Source: Rotaria sp. Silwood1 (lineage: Eukaryota; Rotifera; Eurotatoria; Philodinida; Philodinidae). From it: 64,000 nucleotides of DNA. The translations under genes and the position numbers were made by a program. Under the pieces are notes generated by a model that was given only the letters and a program-made list of their open reading frames with translations, had not been told where the DNA came from and ran no database searches. How positions within the stretch are numbered: position 1 is the first letter of the stretch; every line of letters begins with the position of its first letter. The stretch spans positions 2,142,529 through 2,206,528 of the forward strand of contig CAJNOP010000012.1 in the NCBI GenBank assembly GCA_905250075.1, in the 5' to 3' direction. Shown piece by piece: positions 25,890 to 39,512 of the stretch.

Positions 25890-28800
25890 CGAAAATGATA
25901 ATAGCGAATATTCTAAAATCAAAACAAAAGAAATGAACTCAATTGACATTATATCGAATAATTGAACCGTATAATACACGAAATAAAAGAGAAAATGGCC
26001 TGTCACAATACATAAGTAAAATCAAATGTCATTACTCGATTAACGATTATCAAACAGGTGAAAATGACAATGCACAATATTCATGATTCTAAGACGATGT
26101 TAATTTATCTGTCAGGTCCAATGTGCGACACATAGAAGAAAAAAAGTATAGAAAAAAAATGTCTCTCTCTTATCTTACACTATCTGAGAACGCGTACCGT
26201 GTGTGTATCGTCCGATGTGTTTCTTCTTCGTAGATTTTTTTTCTTTTCATAGTTTTTATAGACGAAAATCAAATACAGATGGTTCTTATATTGTCTTACA
26301 TTATTTCATAAAACTAGAACTAGGAAGAGAACAAAAAAAAAACTCCGAATTTTGCATTTCCTAACTACCATATGATTATTTATTCCTTCAATCGTATATG
26401 ACAAAGCAACAAAAAAAAAGTTTTCTTTTTTATGATATCCTTTTAATGAAATCTCAGCTGATGGGAGAAATTACGTGTTTTATTCTTTCTTTCTTATCAA
26501 TAAGTATTTATAGTGTAAAAAAATGAAGATAAATCGAGATGTTCTTCTAATGTTCTTTCTTATCAAGTTTGTGTCGAAAGAAGTCAGATGTCATCTCTTA
26601 GAAACTCATTCGACTGCACATCTTTTTCTTATTGTCCTAATGATTATAGTTAAGACGGGAATATGAAAAGCGCTCGATCGTCATTAACTCATTATTTGAC
26701 GTACCAATTGATATAGTCCTTCTATATTTTATTTTCTTTATTGTTATTGTTCTTCCGCTTTCTGTCTCTCTCTCTCTCTCCTTCTCTATCTCGTTTTCTT
26801 TTCTATCAGTCATTATCATCATCATCATCATTATGGTGTATCATACGATCGAAAAAAGATAAAATGTGCGACATCACCTTATTGGATGTCAGAAAGAAAA
26901 CGAGAAAGGAAAAAATCGATACACCAAAAAATGATTAATTCGACGCGTATGATATCAATCAAATGAGAACACACAAAAAAAAGAAAAAAAAAACGAATAG
27001 ACGAAAATCACTGCTTTTCGTCTTCTACCTTACGATGAGCCTCATTGATCACAATCATCATATATATCTATATAACACACCCTATTGAGATATACAAATT
27101 GTAGGGAAGAGAAGAAGAAGAATCGACAGAATAGAGTGTGAAAGACAATCTATCGAAAAGATTACATATGATAAATTCAATTCCATTTTAAATTAAAGTC
27201 TTAAGTAAAAGCCTTGAGATTTGATATTAATTCTATGGTTTCATCTATCTTCAATATATATATATATATAAATATTTCTAAATAAGCAAAAAATAACAAA
27301 ACCTTTCAACACTAATTACGTGTATGTGTGTGTGTGCAATCGAACAGTCACCTAAACAGCTGTCTACAGATATCCATCATCATATCATCAATATCCGTTG
27401 AAGACTAAATAGAGAGAAAAGACAACGAAGCAACAACTACTTGTTTCAATATCTTATCATCAATATTCGTTAGAAGAATAACGAGAAAAAAGTTTTGCCT
27501 TGGAATGTGTATATGAGTGTCCTGTTAAAGATGATTGATGGAAAGAAAAAGTAAATGAGATAACATTTATAGAAGAAGATTCATTGTTTCTACTCAGCAG
27601 GAATTGAACTATTGTTAAGGTTTTTCATTGCTTAAAATTAGTCGATCTGTCAATCAGATTTTGTGATTTCCTGCTGACATAAAAGAAACATGCAATAGAA
27701 TAAACACAGGTGCTACTTATGAACAACTGGTCAGTAGTACATATACTTCACAGAAGAAAACTTACGTTACGTGTCTGTCTTGTGTCAAATCCCGTTATCT
27801 ACTGTTATAAGCATGTGCATATCTTTCTACTCAATTTTTTTTTCTTTCTCTCTCTCTCTCTCTCTCTCTCTTTCTTAAGTGTCTATAATTTCTTTCTCTC
27901 TTTTTCTGTTACGCTGTCTTTTTTTTTGACGTTTATTGTTCTCTCCGTCTTTCAGTGTTCTTTTTTCTCTTTTTCTTTTTCTTTCAATTGGATTATGATT
28001 ACCTTTTCTTTTGTTACTGGTTTGAAAAAAAAAAAGAAATGGAATTTGTCACACTACTATACATTCAATTGTACCCAATAAGAAGAAGAAAGAATTCATT
28101 GTTTTGAAATGCTTGAAAGAAATAAGATAGAGTAAACAGCAACATACTTCAATTTTCGGTCTGTTTGTGTATATTATAGGCAGGTTTCTATAATATACAT
28201 ATACATGAAGGGAACGTGAAAGAGAGAGAATCACTTATTCACTTGATCGCAGTGCGAAGAAGCGAAACAAGAACCTATGTACGACACAACAGAAGAATGG
28301 AAGTATGTAACGACATATAACAAAACGTCATAGTTGAAGAAATAAAAAAAAGTTCAAATAAAGAAAGTTAGATGAAGACTGAAGGTTTGAATTTGCACAT
28401 ATAGCCATAGATAATAAATGTCAAAATTGTCAAGTTGAAAATTGACATACAACATGATTACATGGACAACAATGGGACAAAAATCTTAAACAAAAGCACA
28501 CGTAAATGAATCAGTAAGAGAAAATGAGCAAAAAGAAAGAAAGAAATATCAGAAAACGACAAAGAAATGAATAAATCGTCTCACTAAAGCAGTATTCTCT
28601 GTTCTTTCATTCTCTTTCATTACTTTACCACTTGAAAAGAAATCAATCGTAAATTGTATACGTCTGTTTTCTTCTAACTAAGAAAATGATAAAAAAATAT
28701 CTCAAGAATAGAGTAGAGTAAAAAAAACCTAACTAACAAACATTTTTCCGAATCATTTCTCTATCTCATCTATCATGCACGCCATTTCAATGGATCACTT

Positions 28801-31800
28801 AAAATGAGTAGAAGAAGACGATGATGATGATGAGTTCGTTCGTTCTGTACTGTTGAAAAACAATTACAATAAGAAAAAAAAAGATACAAAGGTTGTCTAG
28901 CTATCTCTATTTATTCTCGTACGTGTGTTTCCCAACGGACTATCGATCCGAAATGTCATCGGTTGTCGCTTATGTATTGATTATAGAAACGAAGGAGAAG
29001 TGATAGAAAGAAGAGGTGGCGGAAGAAGGCTATCTACTCATTATGTCACTTCTCATCGTCTAACAAACGAAAAAGAAAAAAAACCAACACCAGAAGAGTA
29101 AATACATGAACACCCTTGGGGCGTGTTCAACTGTCTCTCTCTCTCTCTCTCTTATGAAAGTGAGAGAAAAAAGTAAAACGTCAATAAGAGAGAAAAAGAG
29201 CTCGCGGTAAAATACCATTTAACTTCAATTATAAGCTGAACCGATGAAAAGTATACATACATATACACAATAGAGCCAATATTTTACACTTGGATGCTTT
29301 TTTCTCTATCCATATACAATCAAACAATAACTCTTTATAATGCATTCACAGTATCTAAGGTAGTTTGCATTATGTCAAGAGACTATTGCTTCCTTTCTTT
29401 CTCTCTCTCTCTTTTTCTTAAGCATTCAACTAGCCTCCTGTCATCGTTCCCACATTACTTATCTTCGTTCTACATAATAGAACTTCACTTTTCTTCTGCT
29501 GTCTGTTTTGCGTACTGATACACATATGCATTACTATAATTGGTTTGGGCCAATGTTAATTCGCTTTTCATCAATAATAACAATTAGGAATAGAAGAAAA
29601 AAAAAGAGAGATCGCGTTTGATCAGCTGAGTAACAAAAAAGAAAAAAAAGAAGAAAAGCCATCATTATTATCTTCAACAACAATGATCGTCGTAACTAAT
29701 CGATATAACACATGGTACGCATCTTTATTCAAGCGAATATATAACAATGACGAACACATTTTTCAATATTCGATTACCAGCTGTTTCCTTGCCTCTTCCA
29801 ACATATTCACACAGACAAACAGTTGCTCAATCTTGTTGACTATGAATAGCCTGCTGTCATCAACCGATGACGGATAAACGCGTGCGATGCAATCATTCAG
29901 TTACTTCGATGCTTTTCTTTCTCTTATTTTTTTTTTTCTTCTCCTGTCAACGAAATGTCTATATACGTATTATATTTTCTCTTTGGATATGTGTTTTGAT
30001 AAGAGATGAAGAGAAAAAAAAGCTAAAAACGTCAAAATCATAGAAAAAAAAGAACGAAGATAAAAAGAAAAGGTTGACAACTTTTTGAAAGATAAACAGA
30101 AACCAAACGACTCATTTCAATTTAATATATTAATAAGAGAACAAGAAAACATTTCTCATGATTAGATAAATTGCTTTAACATTTTTGTTCATTAGTTTAA
30201 TTAATATTAGTAGATAAAAAACCGAACTCTTTTTAACAATAAAATGATTTCATTCTATAAAACAGTTTACAACAAATCAATGATTTCAATTCATTTGATT
30301 TATTATTATTATTATTATGTATTCGATACTAAACTGTTTCAATGATAAGACTGGTAAAAAAAAAGTACCATTTGTCATACTCTCAACATATATTCGTTGC
30401 GAACTGTTACTTGATGCTGATATGTTTCTCTTACAAATAACAAACTACTATTGAATCTCTTAACAACAACAAACATATCAGTTATTATCTTTGTCGATCA
30501 TATTAATTCATGACAATCAACAATAAATTGGTTAGTAAAAATAATTTCATATCCACCTCAATATATATTATGATAGAAGTTAACAATCAGGTGTTGCACT
30601 TATTGATAAGACAACAGATGATGATCTTTACGGTTTATTGGCTATATATCAACTTAATGAACGTTATATATATATATATATGAAAACTTAATTTATAGAT
30701 ATTTACATGGTGATAAAAAAAACATTTTGACTTGATTATATTCTTGTATATATATTCAATAGACGTTTGTACTCTTCCTAATAATAACTATTGAATATAC
30801 AAACAATAATCAAATCTATTTTACTAGAAAGCTATGATGATAAAAATGAAACTTTTCATTTTCATGACTATTTTAAAACCATATTAATAGTTAATAAGTG
30901 AATATGCAATGCTATGTGAATACGTACATATCAACTATGTATAAAAATGAGAGAAAAATAATTTTTCTCTACAAGAATAATACCTAACAAATACTAGAAA
31001 TACTTATCTTTTCAAAACACAACTTTTGTTTTTGATAAAAGAAATACATAGTAATCTTACTCACCTAGTTATATTGTCTTCAATTTATTCTTTATATTCA
31101 TATTATATACTACTTACTCTTCTTCTTCTTTTCTCACTCATTCTTTTTCTTTCTCTCTCTCTCCCTCTCTCTATCATATACATTCGTTTGCAGTACTCAT
31201 CAATATGGATCCTCATGAATATGATCTTTTACGCCCCACCACGGTAATGTGCTAGTGATGATTGCATCGACATCAAACACATAGGAAGAGAAACATAACG
31301 TTCCATTTCAGATGAAACAAAGAGCGAACAATGTAAATTAGTAATTCAGTGATGGATATCTTCTTCTATATGGTCTTTCTTACTTCTCAATTATTTTTTC
31401 TTGCCTTCCATACACACACATATACATATACATATATAGATATAGATATATAAACCCGACGACAATATCAGCATCATTGTGCACAGTCTTAATTCACTTC
31501 TATCAACACTTCTACCAGTAAGAAGTAAATCGGAAAAACGTGTATCTGTTAGCAGGATCTCATTGATTGAAATGACAATACACGTTAAGAAAAAACAGAG
31601 AGCAAGACAGAACACAAAGATGTGTCAAATAGACAAGACAACAGCCTGTCAGAAAGCTTATATACGAACATAAGAAACAGAGCGAGAGAGAGAGCGAAGT
31701 TAATGATTGATGAATGCACAAGTCGAAATCGCGAAGACGAGATTTGACATAAATGTGACAACATCTTTTGAATGACAGATAGATAGACAGAAGCAAAAGT

Positions 31801-33126
31801 TTTTTTTCTGACTTAACAACGATTATATCCGTTAGGCCAAATGGCATTGTCTCATTATCGGTTGCGTCTGTTGTTGCTATTCTTGTTTTGACAGCAATCA
31901 AAACTTCACAGAACGTAATAACCAAAAGGGATTTTTATCTTCTCTTTTGTTCCTATTTTGTAAATGCTCACCAGTATCGTTATCAAAACTCAATGATCGT
32001 ATTAGGAAAAAGAAACTAGTTTATGCAGCTGTCATTTTCAATGTTTATATGGAGAACTGTTCAACATATGAGTTCCCTGTTGATATTGCCTTGGAAAATA
32101 TTATTAGTACTTTTTTTGTACTGATCTTATTCTAACACGAAATACACACGCAAAAAAAAGAATGATTGACGACAATAGACAACATGTCAAGATCGTGCAA
32201 TAAACATGCATATGTGTCGAATTCTCAGCATGCGTAAATATCACGACCTATCTCATGCATGGTCATTTGAAAATTTTCTACTTCTTCTTCTTTTATGATT
32301 TGCTTTATCGACATGTCGCCAATGCAGCTGTCATATTATTTGAGTTTTATCTTACTTGAAGTTTTTGTCTTGTCGTCAATATCTTGTTGCCAATGCCATA
32401 TAGACTCTGGAAGACAGAAAGCGCTGCTGTTAATAGTTGGCCATCTCGACATGCTAATAGTAGCTGCTTATCTCTTTGACATGTGCTTATGCGATTGCAT
32501 GCACATAAAGGATAGACGACAGAGCGAAAATGAAATGATGAAGTATATGCCACAAACACACGTCGACTGAAATCAAAGTAAGTATGGACAGGCAGTCAGC
32601 TATAATAAAAAATACACAACACCGTGAGAGAGAGAGAGAGAGAAAATGATAGTGACGTGAAGTAAAGGAGAAACGAAATGAAAGAAAACAGAGAGAGAGA
32701 ATAGCAACTATTACGATAAGATACGAAAGCCGACGTCATAAGAGCGTGCACGAGGTGTATACATATGTATATGTATATGTATCTGTACATATGCATATAT
32801 ATAGAAACTGATCGATAGACAGACAACCCTTGTCAACCGTTCATTGACACTCGTTTGACTATCACAAGATAGACAAATCGAGGCCATCAATGGCTTATAT
32901 ATATATATATAATTCAAATCAAAATATTCTTATGAACAATTAATAATAATGATAAAAAGGCAAAGATTTTTTTTGGAAACTGTTTTTCCTATATGAAGGA
33001 AAATATTTTTATTTGTTCAGTCTAAATATTGTTTTCTTTATTGATTTGAAGAGTTAATTGCATATGGCGCATTCTTTATTTTGTTTTGTTTTTGTATTCA
33101 ATTCATTATCTAAGAAAAAAAAAAGT
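25890..33126. other. Seven-kilobase gene-free stretch upstream of TGIF
   Basis: No frame on either strand looks coding; those present are short and low-complexity. The stretch is rich in simple repeats: TC/CT runs near 26760-26785, 27840-27875, 29128-29152 and 31150-31175, GA runs near 32625-32645 and 31680-31695, and AT runs near 27255-27275, 30665-30685 and 32896-32912. TGTCA/TGACA words occur often, for instance three within about 28418-28447. Given that TGIF is a developmental regulator, part of this may be cis-regulatory, or hold untranslated 5' exons. This is inference. Confidence 0.45.
27841..27871. repeat. TC-dinucleotide microsatellite
   Basis: A run of TTTCTTTC followed by about twelve CT units. 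It is one of several CT/GA tracts in the gene-free stretch and has no coding role. Confidence 0.8.
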
Positions 33127-33719
33127 ATGATTACAGCAACAGAATTAAAATCTATTCCTTATTCCGATGAACAAATCAATGAATATTATGAAGTATTTTC
33201 TTTCTTTGATCGATATAATACAGGTAGAATTAATTTAAATGAATTAGGTCTAATTATACGATCAATTGGTTTTAATCCAAGTGAACTATTAATAAAACAA
33301 TTTCAACATGAATATCAACAAAATAATATAGATAAAATAAATTTTCAACAATTTTTACAAATAATAATGTATTTCACAAATGAAATTGAGGATGAAATTG
33401 ATATTATTGAAGCATTTCGTGTTTTTGATAAAGAAGGTCAAGGTATGATTGTTTTAATGATTACAGTCTTCATCGTTATTTCACCATGATAAGAAAATAT
33501 ACATTTCTTGTGACTCCGATTATATCATATGATGTTTGTTTGTTTTTTTTTTTCTAATAAGGTTTTATAACTAAAGAAGAACTCATGCATATAATGACAC
33601 ATCTTGGTGAAAAATTGTCAATGGAAGAAGCAGAAGAGATGATGCATGATGCTGATATTTATTGTGATGGAAAAATTCGTTATGAAGAATTCGTTAAAAT
33701 AATGACGCAATTAAATTAA
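33127..33719 (+). CDS. Calmodulin-like EF-hand protein
   Basis: Two exons (33127-33442 and 33562-33719) join in frame at GQG|FITKEE to give about 157 residues, near the calmodulin size of 149. Four EF-hand units are visible. Loop 1 [12 protein letters not shown] and loop 3 DKEGQGFITKEE keep the Asp, Gly and terminal Glu. Loop 4 [12 protein letters not shown] keeps Asp1, Gly6 and Glu12. Loop 2 (around [13 protein letters not shown]) is degenerate and probably does not bind calcium. The spacing matches calmodulin/troponin C, but the loops are too diverged to call true calmodulin. An in-frame ATG at 33064 exists, but the codons between it and 33127 are hydrophobic then poly-lysine, so the later start is preferred. 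TAA is at 33717-33719. Confidence 0.82.
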
Positions 33720-36700
33720 ATTCATATATAAAATCATTATATTTTAATTTTGATGAGGAATAAATCTATATTGAATTTATTAAAATCAGCAGACAATAAT
33801 ATCTATCATAATGAAAATTTTTCATGAATTGTAACAATGACTATGTGAATAAAAAACCTTCACGATTAAATCATGTTTTTTCTGTTTTCTAATATAATTA
33901 AATGAAAGTGTAATTAAAGAAATATCTGATGATATAAGTATTGGGTTTACAAAGTTTTTAGACGTCTTCTGTCTTAAACATTACGAAATACTTTTGTTTA
34001 GTATTGTTATCTAATGTATAGTTTTTATAGTCTTCTATCCATGGATATCATAAGCGGTGCTGATTTAAATTTTGTATGAATATAGAGCAATACATTTTAT
34101 AATGCTTGATATAAACAAATAGATAATTAGAAAATTCGAGCGTCATTCACTGATAAAATTTCTTCTTCGCAAAGGCTATACTTTATCTGATATTTATGAC
34201 AGTATAGTGACAGTTTATGATAAGAAACACATCGTCACTCAATACTGCTTCTAAAAGAAGTCATCATTTGAAAAGATGAATAATCATACATTCATGATAA
34301 TATAAGATATGAATAACAGCAACATATTGAATATATGGTCGACATAAAATGATTAAAAGATACTAATCGTATTTCACATCTATAATGAATTGCATATGAT
34401 TTAAGTATATTTCATATGTATGTTACATTCGTTAGCATGGATTTAATTGTATGTCGTTCATATCTGAAAACAAAACGGTTAGTTGTTTGTCTTTAAATTG
34501 ATGCACATATTTAAAAACTATAATGCGTGACGGAAGAGTTTACCTCGAATTCAGTCTCCTCCCAGTTCGTTCATATGATGCATCAAATTATATTAAGATG
34601 ATAAGTCTTTCACTTATTGTAATGATTAGTCAATTTAACACTTCATTCTCGAATAATCATTGGTTAAAAAGAATCAATATAGTAATTCGACTAAAGTCAA
34701 ATGGTATATCAACGATCATTATTAAGATATACATATTGAATACGAAGAACAGCTAACATGGAATTCCCAATTAGACATCGTATTGCATTTATAATTAACT
34801 ACCAAAGTTCATAGTTAGAAATTCAATACGACAAAAAAAATACGACAAAATGAATTTCCTTAAGAAATACAAAACAAAACAGCTTAACTTTTTTTCATTG
34901 TATATATAATGCGTTTGTGCATTATAAGTGTTGATGACTTATGTATTTATCTGATTATTCTTCATTATGTCAGCTATTCTTTTCTATATTTTTTATTATT
35001 ATGAAGCATTGTAATTGATAATATTAGGACCGCATTGAGAAACAATCAAATGGGGTCAAAATGGGGGCTGAGACTAAATATGTGTGAGATCACAAAATAA
35101 AACATTACCGGGATCGAGGTGACAAGAAAACAAATTGCCTGGCCGGAACTTAAGTTGATAGTAAAATACTCTATGGTTTTCAAGCAAATTATCGTATAAA
35201 TTATATGAATTAGATCATAATGCAAACCAGATGACTCAAAAAAGTGTTAGTCCTCGACTACATACATCGAAAAAATAAATATTGAAGAAGTATTTTAGAT
35301 TTGAAACAAATAAATTCTGGAATATTTTTCCCTACGTCAAGATCAATGCTCGAAAAACTTGGTCGCGCACATATCTGGGTGGGATCGATCCAGAAACGGT
35401 CCGTGATAATATATTATAGTTGTAAACTGCAGTTATAAATTAAGAGATATTAAACGGCCATTAGCTTTTTAGAAAACAAAACATTGCTCAATTTACCAAT
35501 TTTCAATCAATAAATAGAAGATGTTTTCATACGTGTTGTTCTATTTCCACACATATAGTTAATATAAAGTAGGAATTATAATATCTATGGAGACGGGTTT
35601 GTATGGATTATGTACAAATACCGATACAAATACAGCAACTCTTTTTTGTTGCTATTGAATAAAACTAGATCGAGATCTTTTAAGCACTCTGTATAAATAA
35701 CTTTTCATCAAATTCGAATAATAGTTACTATTCATTCATTTTATGAATCCTGTTGTATTCTTCGAAACGAATGTATGCAATTATAATTTTGAAAGATCAT
35801 ATTTAATTTTTACAGTTGTATTTAAACTGTACATAAAAAGCGAGAAAAATCTTGATCAACAACGAAGAACATGAAAACATTTCTTAAATATTCAATTACA
35901 TATTTTATTTTCTCTTCAAACATACTACATTTGTTCCTAGGTAAGATCTATGGTTTCGATGAAAAAATGAATTAACATAGTTTATAAAGCAAGTCATTCC
36001 AGTGACACACCAATTTCTTTTCCATAGAAAGATACATGATTGTATGCAGATTACTGCGCTTATTTCGAATACCTAAATCATAACAGTCCTTAGATATTTC
36101 TAAAGTTTACATCATAACAACCATGCTCCTTTTGACAAGTTCAAATTCAATTCCCAATTACTCTACTATGTATTAACAGATAAAATATACATGGAAATAC
36201 TTTTTCTGCAGACACTTCAACATTAAATTTCAAATGCTAAGCTATAAAGTAGGAAGTTTCGGATATTAATTACAAATAGTCATCTGACATTTGTTTGTGA
36301 TTTTTTTGTCATGTACTTACACAAACTAATAATAACGTCATCATATTTAGCACAAAATATCATAATTGAAGGAACAGAATAAATAACAACGTCATAGGTA
36401 AGTTACAGGACAAAAAAAAAAGTGTACTGAGTGATCTATACCCATGTCATAGATGTAATACGAATTTAAATATTACTTATTGAAAGAATAAATAGCATTG
36501 ATAGTGTCGATAAAGTATTAGTAAATATATAATGTCATGTATGTTTGCATATATTATTATAGAATGACTAAGATAGAGTTAATATCAACTTGAATCAACA
36601 ACAACCGCCCACCTCCGTCCAAAATCAATTTTCGATACAATACATGGTATTTCATGAAATTTTTGTGGCTCTGAACCTTACCATTCAGGAAATTTTTAGG

Positions 36701-39512
36701 ATCCAGCGTACAAGATAGGGCTTTTACCAGCGCGAATGTTTTTTCAATGAGGTTTAAGTAAAAGAGAACTCCTTATTGCTTCGAACAAGAAAATAAGTTT
36801 TTAAAATTTTAATTGTATATCATTTTTTGAACTCTGAAGACTATAAGCCAGAAAAAAAACCACGATTGTTTTAATATTGAGAGGCAAATACAAAATTCTT
36901 TTTCCTTATTAGAAAGAGAACAATTATCTATCGAATAAAAATAAACCCACACCCTTACTACAACGAATTGTGTCTAAAAAACGTACGAATATTTATTTTT
37001 ATATATTTACCTGAAGACCTTTCTGACGTCAGCATTAAATATGACCATATTATGTACTAATTAGAAATTCATTTTAAGTCCTATCCAGTGACCTTCTAAC
37101 TACACTTCATCTCGGAATAAGGAAGCTCATCATGAATTTTAAAGAAACCTTTTGAACTTGAAAGTTGTTTTTATGAGTTTTAAAACGAGAAATCTTCAGA
37201 GATTATGTCTATATGTTTATTTCAAGAAGTGACTGTTCTTTTTAGAAAAACCAATTTTTTGGATGTGAAGGGGAGCAGTCTTAAGATATAACCGCATGTT
37301 TCTTAATTTTCTAAGATATTAAAAATTGATACAATGAATACAGATTTTCAAAACGAAATAGTAAATTGACCGTAACTAAGTAATTGAATACCTAAAATAC
37401 ATAATTTCTTCATCTTTCTATTATCTGCAACAAAAATAATATTAAAAGGATACTTTTGCATAATTAGTCCTTTGGTTCTTATACTATGTATCCTTACCAT
37501 ATGACACAAAATTATCCCGCTCTCGGATGCTGTCTGACTTCATATTAGGACTACGAGTAGTAGTTCCCTTTGAGAGTAGAAAAAGCTTAAAAGGATATGT
37601 GTTCATGACTTATAAATGAAACTTTTACTGAGAACCAAATACCTTCGGAAAATATAGAGTAAAGAATTTCGATCTGAAACTTTTTCTATAGATAGACTTG
37701 ATGATGATAAGTGATCCTGAAATTTTCAACGAAAACAAGCATGTCTTTCTTAAGATATTCATTTCCCATAAAACAGCTGTTTATCACAACAGGACACAGT
37801 AGTCGAATCTACTTGAATATTCAATATTTCGAAAAAAAGATTTGTTAGTTTTCACTGAAACTTTTAGGGTTACCCAATAACAATTGAATCTGCTCGCAGG
37901 CAAAATTTCAGATCAAAAAGTAATTATTATGGGTTTTTCGCAAGTTTCTTGTTCTTATTGAAAAAATTATTGAAACGGTCATAAATCTTCAATATTACGT
38001 TCAACAGTTGGATCTGTTGCCTGGTAGGAGCATTCGAGGATCCTAATATTTAGAATTAATGCTGATTTCAAAAAACAAATGGCTGGATTTTTTTTGAGTA
38101 ACTTTTGATGGAAACAAGACAAAGCGCTGCCACTTTCACCATTGGAAAGAGAAGATAAAGCCATATCGAAGCATATATTATAGGTTCTCCTAAGATGTTT
38201 TTCTGAAATTTTTTAATTAAATTTATAAAATGTGTCGGAACAGAGTACGTTGATTTTCAAAAAGCTCAATTTAAAATCCTGAGAAAACCTACGGTCAAAA
38301 AACCTTGTCATACACCATTCGTTGTAATTTTATCTGTTTTTTCAAAAGATGGAAGCTGCAGCTTTCTATTTTGTTTCTATCAGAAGTTGTTAAAAATCAG
38401 TCTGCTTCTTTTTTAATTGAAATGGGTATCATTTGGGAAACTTCTCTCGTTATTTAAATTTTATTAAAAACAATTTTCTCGTATTCCCATTGGAACAAAA
38501 GCAAAATTCCTATTTGGAAGTATTTACTGCATTTATTTTTTGCTATCAACCAGCGACAAAAGACTTGTGAATCGAATTTTTGATGAGTAATTTCATGGAT
38601 GATCAAACGTAAGAAACATAAGGTTTTCAGAAGTTTTTCTTGTTAGTAGAACTTTGTAGGACTCGTTGTTTTAATCATTGTGGTAAAGAAAATATTTAAA
38701 TTTACAGAGTAAATTATGATGCTAGGACGATAATTCTGAAAAACTTCGGCTATTTCAGTCTGCTGCTGAGCGATAGTTGACATTTTCGAGTATTTTGACA
38801 CTAGTATCATGATTTATTGAGTAAATTTAAATATATTTTTTATCAAAACAATCATCGCAAAGGGTTCCATAAAACTCTACAGACGAAAAAGGCTTCTAAA
38901 AGTCTTATATTATGTTTGCAGTTGACCATCTATAGAAGTTTCCCTCGGAAAACACAATTCCTCAGTACTTTGTCGTTGTTAGTATATAATCATTTTCAAA
39001 TATGGATTTTTTTCTTGGTTGATCATATGCATTTTGTGAAATATATATCAATATATGCAGTTGAAGAATAAAAAAAAAACATTTAACAATGTTCTTATCT
39101 TCAACCGGAGTTTCACACGTGGCAAAGACATTTCTATATTCTACACTGTTGAACCACAATGAGGAATAGAAATAAAGAAAAACGAGAATAACTACAACCG
39201 TCTTTGACAGCAATAGATTTTAACGTATACTTATATGTATAAAGACTGGCGAAAAAAGAATACAGATGGAAAACGTATGAAAACGAGCACCAGTTTCACA
39301 ATCAAACAAGAAATGTATATATGTATGTATACTGTACAGTTGTTAAAGGAAAAAGACGAAAGAAAAATATGATGTTAATGCACCGGTGAAAAGAACAGTA
39401 TAAAAAAATAATAAATGACACAATAACAAGAAAAATCACCGAAAGTTCTTTTTTTTATTAAACTACTAATCTATAGATATACAAAGAAGATAAAAAGAAA
39501 AAAAAACATATT
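33720..39512. other. Gene-free stretch between EF-hand gene and mitochondrial carrier
   Basis: 5.8 kb with no credible coding region. 33720-36590 is AT-rich unique-looking DNA. From about 36600 onward the texture changes to that of the long introns of DRC11, and a diverged copy of the inverted-repeat element family begins near 37500 (listed separately). The last few hundred bases should include the 3' untranslated region of the minus-strand carrier gene. Confidence 0.45.
37490..38020. mobile_element. Inverted-repeat DNA element, diverged copy C (partial)
   Basis: Matches copies A and B in order: a left-end-like TTCATATTAGGACTACGAG (about 37540), then AGAGTAGAAAAAGCTTAAAA (about 37574) matching the AGACTAGAAAAAACTTCAAA segment of copy B, then interior words shared with copies A (TTGAAAATTCAATAT against TTGAATATTCAATAT) and B (GGCAAAATTTCAGAT, TGAAACGGTCAT). 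No right terminal repeat was recognised, so this copy is probably incomplete. Limits are approximate. Confidence 0.45.

Noticed and set aside
31391-32570. Several frames of 60-120 codons in the stretch upstream of the EF-hand gene
   Set aside because: Overlapping on both strands, simple-repeat driven, no splice-consistent extension and no recognisable domain.
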